Shown: positions 25,801 to 33,845 of the stretch, piece after piece | Numbering within the stretch: the stretch's first letter is position 1 | Layout of the letters: every line of letters starts with the position of its first letter | DNA from: Oribacterium asaccharolyticum ACB7 | GTDB taxonomy: Bacteria > Bacillota > Clostridia > Lachnospirales > Lachnospiraceae | Length of the DNA stretch: 64,000 bases | Assembly: GCF_000238075.1 (NCBI RefSeq) | Contig: NZ_JH414505.1 | Coordinates: 210,477-274,476, forward strand | Reading direction: 5' to 3' | Position numbers and translations under genes: made by a program | Notes under the pieces: model-generated | Seen by the model: only the letters and a program-made list of their open reading frames with translations | Databases searched by the model: none | What the model was told of the DNA's origin: nothing

Positions 25801-28568
25801 ACTTCCGGGTACTTGGCATAATCCGTACTCGGCTGATTCAGTTCTGTTACCTTGATAGCGGGATTCGCATGCTTTTTCACATCATAGGTGTTGAACTTCG
25901 GCACAAAGAAGCTCTTATAGGAAAAATCTTCCTCTGTTAAGGAATAGGGATTTCCTCCTGTAATCGGGTCCAAATAGTGGGTATTGGATAAATCCTTCGC
26001 CACCTCTTTTCCTTCCGCGGAGCTCTTTCCGTTTGGAAGCGTCAGCAGTGAATATTCTCCGTTATCCTGCAAGGAAAATTTCACCCCGTTTGTAGTATAG
26101 CGGTCATCTCCGTAGGGGAAGTTCACACTGTCCCTGGAGACCGTGGAAATATAACTTAAGGAAAAGCTTTGCCGAAAGGCATTATACACCAAAGGCGCTT
26201 CTTCCCGCTTGGCATAGAAACTTTGCAGGGTATCCAGATTGAGAAGGGACTTATTCGTCGGATCTCCCTGCACCCACTTATCGAGCTTAAAGGTTCCGTT
26301 TCCCGTCTCCGGAAGAAGAACATGCATTTTCTTATTCTGATCCGTAATTGTAAATTCCTGCTCTCTTTCGTATCCGTCCGCCCAGATTTCCTTTAATTTC
26401 ACTCCCGTTCCGATATAAATGCCGTCGTGCACCATATCGGTGGTTGTCTTCGCATCTTCAATGATTTGCATCGGATAACGATATAAAAGCGCATAAATCT
26501 GCGTGTTGAAGGTTCCGTTATATTCTTCCGGCCCTACATACTGTGCTTTATCCGCATGCTTATTATAGGGATCCTTCGGGATTCCAAGGTAAGTCTTTCC
26601 TATCGGATTTGCAAGCCAGGGCTGAGAAGCCGGTGCGGGTGTCCCGTTCCCGTCCATGTACTCGGTAATGTCCTTATAGCTTGCATCAACCTGTTGATCG
26701 ATCCAGGACTTATAACGGTAATCATCAAAGTTTTGACTTTGAGGATATTTTTTAGCCCCGATGAGCTTTCCGCCTTCCAGGACTGCCGAATTGGAAGGCT
26801 CGGTAAAGACATAATCAAAGGCCTGGCTGCTGTTTTTGCTTCTTGCCACCTCAACATAATACACGCCGTAGAAAAAATCTCCGGGGTGATCATCCGAAGG
26901 TCTTTTTCCCCAGCTGTTATCCCAGTCAAAGTAAAGTCCCTGATTCTGTCCTTTCCTTCCATGGTAAACATTTACCGTCGTCGGTTCTACCTTGGTACGT
27001 ACATCCACGGAAAGCTGCTTTGTATCCTCCAAATCAAATTGGTTATCGTCATGATTGACATGCAGTTCCACCGGAAATTCCCATTTATACTCTCCGACTT
27101 CTTTTCCACCAATCTGCGTTTTTGTAACCCCGAGCATGGTCGGAGTAAAGTCATAGCCGACTTCTACCCCAAACTCGGTATTTCCCTCCAGGGGGCGGTA
27201 GTTTGTCAGTCGGTAGTAGGCCTCCTGCTTCCCGTTTACCGTCTTCGGGATTTCCGTATAGTTAAAGCTGCTCTGTCCCGTTTTATTCGGTGCCTTCGGA
27301 ATCCCCGAACGGTAGGAAGAGAGTAATTCCGCTCCCCTGCTTTGTCCGTTCCCTTCCTTAACCAGCACTCTTCCCGGATTGGCCGGGTCCCAGGACTTAA
27401 AGACGTTGACGGGAATATCGATGGAAACGGTTCCCTCCGGGTATACCGTATCCTTTCTTCCCTTCAGGTTCAAAAGAATTTTATAGGTTGTCGTAAAGCG
27501 CGCATTATTCGCCGGATTCAAAACAACATCCTTTTGGTCCTCGATTTTATGAACTGTTCCCGTATAGGAACGAGTCGGATTGGCCCCGGTTGTAGCCGGA
27601 TCGGTCCAATAAACTTTGAACTCCGTGGAAATCTTCTCAGACGGTGCCTCTCTTCTTCTCCGCACGCGCGTGAAATAATAGGGACTGAAGGACTTGGTAT
27701 TAAACAGAAGTTTTCCCTCTTCTTCCTTTGTCTCTATCAGCTCAGGATGCTCTTCATCCTTTAAGTGCAGAACATAGGAGAGCTCCTCACTGTATTCACT
27801 TCCACTCTCTCCATTTAATCCGGAGACTGTTTTATCAGCCTCTTCTTCCTCCTTCTTCACAAAGAAAGACTTTCCTTCCGGATAGCTAATCGATACGGAA
27901 ACTTCCTTTCCCTCCTCCGGCTCTACTTCTCTGTAGATTCCATTCTCTTCCTTTACTTTAAAAGAGAGGTCTATTCCGTAGATATCAATGACTTCGGAGG
28001 CGCTTTCCTCTTCCCCTTCCGTCTTTCCTTCTTCAGAAAAAGCGGACTCCTGCTTTAAAAGTTTTTCCGATATAGCCAGAGCCTTTTCTATTTTCTTCTC
28101 GTTCAAAATAGGCGTAGCGAAAAACTTCGTTCCCTTCGGGAAGGTTCCCTCTTCAAAGCTTACCTGAATTTCCGTTCCGTCCTCCAGGCTCTTTCTGAAC
28201 TCTCCCGCTTTAGCGAAATCCTTCTCTTCTTCCGTAAAAACGGAATTCCCATCCTTTTTTGTGCTGTCGGCAGAAAGAGCTTCGGAACCTTCTTCTGCGG
28301 ATGCCCCGGAAAGTTCTTCCGCGGTCTTGCTTTCGTCTGTAGCCGAAACAGCGTCTTCGCCTTCTTTTGAAGACTGAGATTTTTCCGATGATACAGCCGC
28401 GTCTTCCTTTCTCGCAAGCTCCTCCCGATTTTCCGTGAGGCCTTCCACTCCCGTCTCAATCCGCCCTTCTTCCACTGCATAGGAAGAGAGGGGAGAAAGA
28501 ACCAGGTTCATCACTAAAAATAAGGCCATAAGTCTTTTTCGATTGTGCATGATTCTTGGGCGATGCAT
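22900..28568 (-). CDS. Second giant surface adhesin with FctA-like repeats, interrupted by a -1 frameshift
   Basis: The true start is the ATG at 28568 (AAGGAG six bases before), not the GTG at 28601. A signal peptide (KRLMALFLVMNLVLSPLSSYA) and an acidic region to about residue 250 are followed by a long adhesin-domain array. Two FctA/Spy0128-like isopeptide domains come next (FSFNIRALGDAPLTD; FTLKALNGAPMPDEAGG). In the second, the frame breaks at six A residues (23600-23605, T6 on the plus strand), and the unshifted frame stops at 23502. In the -1 frame the domain resumes as NDPDADGGQMSFGRITFTTP, then a Pro/Gly-rich wall-spanning stalk, a helical segment and the C-terminus VNTADTSRMLWYALASSL... 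with a basic tail. The restored protein has about 1,890 residues. Without the shift it lacks the anchor and would be released. Confidence 0.85.
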
Positions 28569-28584
28569 AATGGTCTCCTTACCA

Positions 28585-28615
28585 AAAACGAGATATCGCA
28601 CGATACTCGTTATGA
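28585..28615 (-). repeat. Palindromic AACGAG-type repeat, copy B, in the adhesin leader
   Basis: On the minus strand CATAACGAGTATCG-TG-CGATATCTCGTT forms a near-perfect hairpin ending about 10 bases before the AAGGAG of adhesin 2. It is the shortest and most symmetric copy of this family. Confidence 0.7.
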
Positions 28616-28804
28616 ATTAAATTATGTCTCTTTTTGTCTGTTCTTAAATTTTAATATTTATTCGCAGGCAAGTTTATCTATTTAAGCACAAAATCAGTTA
28701 AATTCCAAGGGTTTATACCAATTATATATATTTTTTACTCTTCGCACTTTTCTATAAATAAAATCACTCTTCCAATATTGCAATAAATTCTAATTTCGCT
28801 TCCA

Positions 28805-28979
28805 TGCTATACTATTTGAAGATTTTATAAATTGGCTGTCGCATATTTTGTGCAAAACAGGCTTTCAAGAAGCCGTCACACATTCTTTTCGCGCGTTATC
28901 ACTGTGGAGAAGTGATTTCGTGCTTTTTGCGACACACGTTTTGAACCGAAAGCTCCGCAAGTCAAGCGGAAAGAGGAGG
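28805..28979 (+). promoter_or_regulatory. Extended -10 promoter and structured leader of the yedE operon
   Basis: TGCTATACT (28805-28813) is an extended -10 element. In the ~160-base leader, TGTCGCA (28837-28843) can pair with TGCGACA (28928-28934), closing a branch that contains the hairpins GGCTT/AAGCC (28860-28874) and ATCACT/AGTGAT (28898-28916). A third hairpin TCCGC/GCGGA (28954-28970) ends one base before the AGAGGAGG ribosome binding site. The multi-branch form is riboswitch-like but matches no class I know. Confidence 0.45.
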
Positions 28980-28983
28980 AAGT

Positions 28984-30054
28984 ATGAATTTTAAAGCGGA
29001 ACGTATTCACATCGCCATTGCCGGAGGAATCATCGGGATTATCTCCGTTGCATTGGTATTGCTGGGCAATCCTGCAAACATGGGATTCTGTCTGGCGTGC
29101 TTTATCCGAGACACGGCAGGCGGTCTTGGTCTTCATCGGGCTGAAGCGGTACAGTATATTCGCCCGGAGGTAATCGGATTGGTATTGGGTGCCATGATTC
29201 TTTCTATGGCAAGAGGAGAGTTTGCGCCGCGCGGCGGTTCCGCCCCCGTTACCCGTTTCTTTATTGCCTTCTTCGTCATGGTCGGTGCCCTGATGTTTTT
29301 GGGTTGTCCCTTCCGTATGGTTCTCCGTCTTGCCGGCGGTGACTTAAATGCGGTAGTCGGACTCATCGGTTTTGTAGTCGGTATTGCTGCCGGCGTATTC
29401 TTCTTAAAGAACGGTTATTCCTTAAAGAGAACCTATAAGCAGACCATGGTCGAAGGCTTGTCCCTTCCCATCGTGCAGCTTGTTCTCCTTATCCTTTTGG
29501 TATCCGCTCCGGCCTTTATTTTCTTTACAGCCGAAGGTCCCGGTGCGAAGCATGCTGCAGTAATCTACTCTCTCGGTGCAGGTCTTATCGTAGGTGCTTT
29601 GGCGCAGTATACCAGACTCTGCATGGTTGGCGGATTCCGTGACATTATCCTTTTCCGCGAACCGAAGCTCTTAATCGGATTCTGCATGATTTTCCTGACA
29701 GCACTGATTGGAAACCTGATCTTCGGTAAGTTCCATCTTGGATTCGCAGACCAACCTGTTGCCCATACCGACTCTCTTTGGAACTTCCTCGGCATGGTTC
29801 TTGCCGGTCTGGGATGCACCATGCTTGGCGGATGTCCTCTCAGACAAATGGTCATGGCGGGAGAAGGAAATGCAGACTCTGCAGTCAGCTATCTGGGTCT
29901 TTTGGTCGGTGCCGCTTTCTGCCACAATTTCGGTCTTGCCGCATCCGGCAAGGGACCGACTCCCAACGGAAAAATCGCTGTCATCATCGGCCTTGTTGTA
30001 CTTGTATGCATTGCCTTTATGAATACTTTTGGAAAGAAAGAAGAAAGGAGCTAA
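28984..30054 (+). CDS. yedE: YedE/YeeE-family membrane transporter linked to selenium/sulfur metabolism
   Basis: This 356-residue membrane protein has about ten helices and is made of two related halves. Each half carries the cysteine motifs of YeeE/YedE (TsuA-like) transporters: NMGFCLACFIRDTAGGLGLH and LGCPFRMVLRLAGGD in the first, TRLCMVGGFRD and MLGGCPLRQMVMAGEG in the second. Related proteins import thiosulfate. The YedE branch sits with selenium-metabolism genes in many anaerobes, so the substrate here is inferred to be a sulfur or selenium oxyanion. It leads a three-gene operon. Confidence 0.88.
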   Translation: MNFKAERIHIAIAGGIIGIISVALVLLGNPANMGFCLACFIRDTAGGLGLHRAEAVQYIRPEVIGLVLGAMILSMARGEFAPRGGSAPVTRFFIAFFVMVGALMFLGCPFRMVLRLAGGDLNAVVGLIGFVVGIAAGVFFLKNGYSLKRTYKQTMVEGLSLPIVQLVLLILLVSAPAFIFFTAEGPGAKHAAVIYSLGAGLIVGALAQYTRLCMVGGFRDIILFREPKLLIGFCMIFLTALIGNLIFGKFHLGFADQPVAHTDSLWNFLGMVLAGLGCTMLGGCPLRQMVMAGEGNADSAVSYLGLLVGAAFCHNFGLAASGKGPTPNGKIAVIIGLVVLVCIAFMNTFGKKEERS

Positions 30055-30055
30055 T

Positions 30056-30265
30056 ATGATAGATGCCAGAGGACTTTCCTGTCCGCAACCGGTCTTACTG
30101 ATTAAAAGTGCTGTTGAAAAAACACACGAATCCCAGTATACTCTTTTAACCGACAATATGCCCTGTGTGGAAAATGTTTGTCGTTTTGCCAAGAGTGCCG
30201 GATACGAAGCCGAGTATAAGAAACAAAATGAGGAAGAGTTCTTAGTAACTCTCACAAGGAAGTAA
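30056..30265 (+). CDS. TusA-like sulfur/selenium carrier protein
   Basis: The ATG at 30056 follows AAAGGAG and lies one base after the yedE stop. The 69-residue product begins MIDARGLSCPQPVLLIKSAV with the CPxP active-site motif of the TusA/SirA fold, in which the cysteine carries persulfide. It resembles the N-terminal domain of YedF but has no C-terminal DsrE-like part. It probably accepts or passes sulfur or selenium with YedE and the DUF3343 protein. Confidence 0.88.
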   Translation: MIDARGLSCPQPVLLIKSAVEKTHESQYTLLTDNMPCVENVCRFAKSAGYEAEYKKQNEEEFLVTLTRK

Positions 30266-30266
30266 G

Positions 30267-30530
30267 ATGTTAAGAGAATATATTGCTACATTTCATAGCC
30301 ATTTTGGCGCAGCCCGTTTTCATAAGGAAAAGGTGAAGGAGGGAAAGAAGGCCTATCTACAGCCTGTTCCCAGAGACCTTAGTTCCTCCTGCGGTACTGC
30401 TGTGCATTTTTACGTAGAGGATAACGGGAAGAGTGAACCCTTATCAATTAAGGATCCTCACGGTGAAATCGAGCAAATTGTGGAAATTGTAGGGCACAGC
30501 TATAAAGTTTGCTACGCGCCCCTGGAGTAA
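30267..30530 (+). CDS. DUF3343 putative Se/S carrier protein
   Basis: This 87-residue protein matches DUF3343: YIATFHSHFGAARFHKEKV, PVPRDLSSSCGTAVHFYVED and the final SYKVCYAPLE. These small proteins are repeatedly found next to YedE/YedF-like genes and are proposed carriers of selenium or sulfur. The cysteine in SSSCGTA is the likely functional residue. The ATG is one base after the previous stop, with AAGGAAG as ribosome binding site. A strong terminator follows. Confidence 0.8.
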   Translation: MLREYIATFHSHFGAARFHKEKVKEGKKAYLQPVPRDLSSSCGTAVHFYVEDNGKSEPLSIKDPHGEIEQIVEIVGHSYKVCYAPLE

Positions 30531-30538
30531 GATATTGC

Positions 30539-30577
30539 AAAAGAAGTGTCCCGCATTTCGCAGGACACTTCTTTTTT
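30539..30577 (+). terminator. Terminator of the yedE operon
   Basis: AAGAAGTGTCC, an 11-base loop and GGACACTTCTTTTTT form a perfect 11-bp hairpin with a T run. Confidence 0.9.
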
Positions 30578-30578
30578 G

Positions 30579-30623
30579 TTCATAACGAGTATCGTGCGCA
30601 AAGCGTACGATAATATCTCGTTT
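30579..30623. repeat. Palindromic AACGAG-type repeat, copy C
   Basis: CATAACGAGTATCGTGCGC, AAAGCG and TACGATAATATCTCGTTT form the palindrome, directly after the terminator. Confidence 0.7.
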
Positions 30624-30672
30624 AAACCGCTTATCCGGGGAAAAGCCCGAGGCAGCCGATTCAATCTGCACT

Positions 30673-31494
30673 TTACTCTTTTTCGGTTTCCGAAATCTTA
30701 TCCCAGTCAATCGCCTTCATCTTTTCGATTAATTCCGCGATGCTGTTGGCTTTGACCTCCACCTTCTTAACTCTTTCTTTTTCCGCCTCCTTGGCTTCTC
30801 GTTTTTCAGCAAGCTTCTTCGTTTCCTTTTCGCTTTCCCGTTTCTTTTCCAGTCGCTTAGCTTCCGCCTTCTCCGTCTCCTTTTTCTTTGCCTGCTCGGC
30901 AGCGGTTTGTTTCAAAGACTTCGAAGACTTCTCCAAGCTTGCCAGAATCTCCATGCTGCCGTCTTCTTTTATACGAAGGGCAATATCTTTTACGTCGGAT
31001 GCATTGGTCTTTCCGCTTCCATTCTCTTCTCCGAGTCCGAGAGAGGCTTTCAGCATTTCCTGCATGGTCTTATCAATGATTGCCAGCTGTTTCTTTTCGA
31101 AGGCCTTGTCCGTCGCCATCTTCTCGATTTCTTCATTCGTGAGTACCACGGTAAATTCCTTGGATGTCGTCTTATCCAGATACTTTTCTTCCATGCCCTT
31201 CTCTGAAATCCGGAAATCCACATTTTTACGGCTTTTCCTTAGTTTCGACAGATAGTTTTTCGCCTTGTCGGAAAGTTGCTCCTCTACCGTAAGTTCCTTT
31301 TTCTCTTCCGTTTTACGAGTCGCTTCGTTAGACAAGGTCAGTCTGTCCGTCTTTGACAAAGTGGCAACTTCCTTGTCAGCCACATTGGGAGAAAGTACCG
31401 AGCTCTCTTTGTGCTCAAGCTCTTTCTCTTTTTTTGTATGCCCCAATACTTTGTTTTGGTAGGAATCCCCCACCGCTTTCACATTTGGTAACAT
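30673..31494 (-). CDS. DUF6033-like, highly charged protein
   Basis: This 273-residue protein resembles a Lachnospiraceae family (DUF6033-type). It begins with VGDSYQNKVLGHTKKEKELE, has a central LSDKAKNYLSKLRK, DFRISEKGMEEKYLDKTTSKEFTVVL-type core split over residues 100-150, and a Lys/Glu-rich helical C-terminus (about 195-250) likely to form a coiled coil. No signal peptide or enzyme motif is seen and the function is unknown. It starts 21 bp after the end of araD's neighbour region reading leftward, so it may follow araD in one transcript. Confidence 0.6.
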   Translation of the reverse strand: MLPNVKAVGDSYQNKVLGHTKKEKELEHKESSVLSPNVADKEVATLSKTDRLTLSNEATRKTEEKKELTVEEQLSDKAKNYLSKLRKSRKNVDFRISEKGMEEKYLDKTTSKEFTVVLTNEEIEKMATDKAFEKKQLAIIDKTMQEMLKASLGLGEENGSGKTNASDVKDIALRIKEDGSMEILASLEKSSKSLKQTAAEQAKKKETEKAEAKRLEKKRESEKETKKLAEKREAKEAEKERVKKVEVKANSIAELIEKMKAIDWDKISETEKE

Positions 31495-31514
31495 AGCTCC
31501 TCCTTACTTTGTTT

Positions 31515-32216
31515 TTATTGGCTTTTTTGCCCATAATAAGCATTTTTTCCGTGTTTCCGGAAATAATGCTTATCAAGTATATATTGTTCCATGGATGCAT
31601 TGGGATTTAAAAGCAGGGTACGAAAAGCCATTTCTGCCGCTTTTTCCAAAACAACCGCATTTTCTACCGCCTTGGCGGGAGAGTTTCCGTAGGCAAAGGG
31701 ACCATGGTTTTTCACGATAATGCCCGGCACTGCCAGAGGATCCAGTTTTAACTCCTCAATACATTCCACGATGACATTTCCCGTATTTCTCTCATAAGCT
31801 TCTTTTACCTCTTCTTCACGAAGCGCTCTTGTGCAGGGAATATCTCCGTAGAAGTAATCCGCGTGGGTGGTACCCAGAGCCTTAATTGCCTTCCCCGCCT
31901 GCGCAAAACTGACAGCGTAGGTGGAGTGGGTGTGCACAACACCGCGAAGAGTCGGAAAATGTCTGTATAAAACAAGGTGCGTTTCCGTGTCGGAGGAAGG
32001 GTTCCATTTTCCATCCGCCACTTTTCCCGTTTCCAGCTCAACCACAACCATATCTTCGGCCTTCATCTTTTCATAAGCTATCCCCGACGGCTTGATGACC
32101 ATGTATTTTCTGTCTTCCGTAATTCCGCTTACATTCCCCCAGGTATAAATCACCACGTTTTGTCTCTTCAATTCCAGGTTTGCCTGAAAAACTTCTTCTT
32201 TTAAACTTTCCAGCAT
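31515..32216 (-). CDS. araD: L-ribulose-5-phosphate 4-epimerase
   Basis: This 233-residue class II aldolase/epimerase shows TWGNVSGITEDR, the phosphate-binding PSSDTETHLVLYR, the zinc-binding HTHSTYAVSFAQ and a late NHGPFAYG. It interconverts L-ribulose 5-phosphate and D-xylulose 5-phosphate. No other arabinose gene is next to it. The promoter is at 32330-32358. Confidence 0.93.
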   Translation of the reverse strand: MLESLKEEVFQANLELKRQNVVIYTWGNVSGITEDRKYMVIKPSGIAYEKMKAEDMVVVELETGKVADGKWNPSSDTETHLVLYRHFPTLRGVVHTHSTYAVSFAQAGKAIKALGTTHADYFYGDIPCTRALREEEVKEAYERNTGNVIVECIEELKLDPLAVPGIIVKNHGPFAYGNSPAKAVENAVVLEKAAEMAFRTLLLNPNASMEQYILDKHYFRKHGKNAYYGQKSQ

Positions 32217-32329
32217 CTTGACATGTCCTCTCTAAAAAACGGATTCCTCGGTAAAACAAAATCTTCACGCATCTCGTACAAGTCCCCATGGGGAATCCTC
32301 TTTTCACAAATAAATTTTAAACTAACTTG

Positions 32330-32358
32330 ATTTTATTAAATTATAAGAGAAAACACAA
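32330..32358 (-). promoter_or_regulatory. araD promoter
   Basis: On the minus strand TTGTGT (32353-32358), a 17-base spacer and TAAAAT (32330-32335) lie about 110 bp upstream of araD. Confidence 0.5.
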
Positions 32359-32478
32359 GCCTTCTTTACCGGGCTTCTTTTCAGAGGACTGTAGAATTTC
32401 TTTTTTGGGGAAGCGCAACGGATAATTCCTCCCGGTACAAGATGTCTCAGGCTTCGCCTCGCCACTTGTTAAGAATCG

Positions 32479-32516
32479 AAAAAAGATGCCCCGGAATCTT
32501 TCCGGAGGCATCTTCC
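32479..32516 (-). terminator. Terminator of the iron-type ABC operon
   Basis: On the minus strand AAGATGCCTCCGGAAA and its complement TTCCGGGGCATCTT are followed by TTTTTT. It lies 90 bp past the solute-binding protein stop. Confidence 0.8.
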
Positions 32517-32520
32517 AATT

Positions 32521-32597
32521 CTTCACGAGTATCGCTCACGTAGCATGCGGTATCTCGTTCATAACGAGTATCATGCGCAAAGCGTGCGAATCCCTTA
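32521..32597. repeat. Palindromic AACGAG-type repeat, copy D
   Basis: Two half-degenerate units in tandem: CACGAGTATCGCTCACG...GCGGTATCTCGTT, then CATAACGAGTATCATGCGC, AAAGCG, TGCGAAT. It starts right after a terminator, as in copies A and C. Confidence 0.65.
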
Positions 32598-32605
32598 GCC
32601 TGAAT

Positions 32606-33730
32606 TTACTTATAATACTGTGTGTACAGCTTGTTCCAGTGCTCTAAAACCTGGTCCTTATTCTTGATTAACCAATCAATATCTCTGTCCACCCACTTCA
32701 CTTCATCATCCTTCGGGATGTACTTATAGTCAATCTTTGCATTCGGGTTCGTAAGACGGATTGTTCCCAATGCATTTCCTCTTGCAGTCTGGCTCTCTGC
32801 GGACTGCAGGAAGTTTACCATAGCCTTAGCTGCCGCCATATGAGGAGCACCCTTTACTACCGCACAACCGAAAGCAAAGTTGGAACTTCCGGAAGCGGGA
32901 TAAACCAGCTTGATGTTCTTCGCACCGCTCTTTAAGAGAGTGGAAGCACCGTCTTCATAGGTAAGACCTACTACGTACTCACCGTCTGCCACATTCTTAA
33001 AGCAGGCGGAGGAGCTTCCCTGAATCACCATCTTGTTCTTCATCAGACCTTCAATCATATTCCAAGCTTCCTCGCTGTCATTTCCGTAAACAGCCATGAT
33101 GTTGGAAATATTGTTCCATGCTGCGGAAGACTCATTCGGATCGGAGAATACAATCTTTCCCTCCAGCTTCGGATCCAAAAGGTCCTTATAATCCTTAATA
33201 TCCAGACCGAGTTCCTTCTCTAAATCCGTATTAACACAGAATACTACGGAAGAAAGGTGATCATAGTTGTAGAATCCATTATTGCTCTTATACTTGTCCG
33301 GAAGCTCATTCTCATGTACAGAGATAAACGGCTCGAAGATATCCTTGTTCTTGTCTCCGTCCGCCTGATTCATTCCGCCAAGCATAACGTCACCCTGCGG
33401 ATTGGCAGCCTCCGCCTTTAATCTTGCGAAAAGCTCTCCTGCAGATCCGTTTACAACCTCTACCGTAATATCCGGATAAAGCTCATTAAAGCCTTCCAAT
33501 ACTGTATCCACGTCATCATCCGTCATAGAGCAGTAGAGTGTAAGGCTGTCTCCCAAGTCCTCCGCATTCTCTGTAGCTGCTTCCGTCTTTTCCTGAGCGG
33601 CCTCCGTCTTTTCCGTCTTGGCATCCTGCTTCGGAGCCTCAGTCTCCTTATTCTTCGCTCCTCCGCCGCAAGCTACAAGGCTCAAACTCAAAAGTCCGAG
33701 TCCAAGTAATTTCATTAAGTTTTTCTTCAT
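32606..33730 (-). CDS. Iron(III)-type ABC transporter solute-binding lipoprotein
   Basis: I chose the ATG at 33730 (AAGGAGG upstream) over the ATG-like start at 33799. The 374-residue product has a lipoprotein signal (GLLSLSLVACGGG) and an acidic/Lys linker (about 25-55). The binding domain is of the FutA/FbpA-like class (LTLYCSMTDDDVDTVLEGF, FARLKAEAANPQGDVMLGGM, KIVFSDPNESSAAWNNI). The homologous class binds ferric iron or 2-aminoethylphosphonate. The ligand is not fixed by the sequence. It is the last gene of the operon, 115 bp after the permease. Confidence 0.85.
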   Translation of the reverse strand: MKKNLMKLLGLGLLSLSLVACGGGAKNKETEAPKQDAKTEKTEAAQEKTEAATENAEDLGDSLTLYCSMTDDDVDTVLEGFNELYPDITVEVVNGSAGELFARLKAEAANPQGDVMLGGMNQADGDKNKDIFEPFISVHENELPDKYKSNNGFYNYDHLSSVVFCVNTDLEKELGLDIKDYKDLLDPKLEGKIVFSDPNESSAAWNNISNIMAVYGNDSEEAWNMIEGLMKNKMVIQGSSSACFKNVADGEYVVGLTYEDGASTLLKSGAKNIKLVYPASGSSNFAFGCAVVKGAPHMAAAKAMVNFLQSAESQTARGNALGTIRLTNPNAKIDYKYIPKDDEVKWVDRDIDWLIKNKDQVLEHWNKLYTQYYK

Positions 33731-33845
33731 TTTTTTCCTCCTTAATCTATTGCAAAAACACTTCTGTTTTATGCACAAAATCATTTTACCGGAAAGCAAA
33801 ACCTCTTCCCTGCAGCCTCTGCTTTCCCGCCTTTTCTCCCTTTCC

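Larger units (their letters stand above)
28569..28983. other. Divergent region between adhesin 2 and the yedE operon
   Basis: The left end carries a palindromic repeat (28585-28615) forming the adhesin leader. The middle is very AT-rich. The right part is the extended -10 promoter and structured leader of yedE. No gene is visible. Confidence 0.6.
32217..32605. other. Intergenic region upstream of araD
   Basis: It contains the araD promoter, a leader with the palindrome TCCCCATGGGGA and a GGATTCC/GGAATCC pair, the terminator of the ABC operon (32479-32516) and repeat copy D (32521-32597). No gene is visible. Confidence 0.6.
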
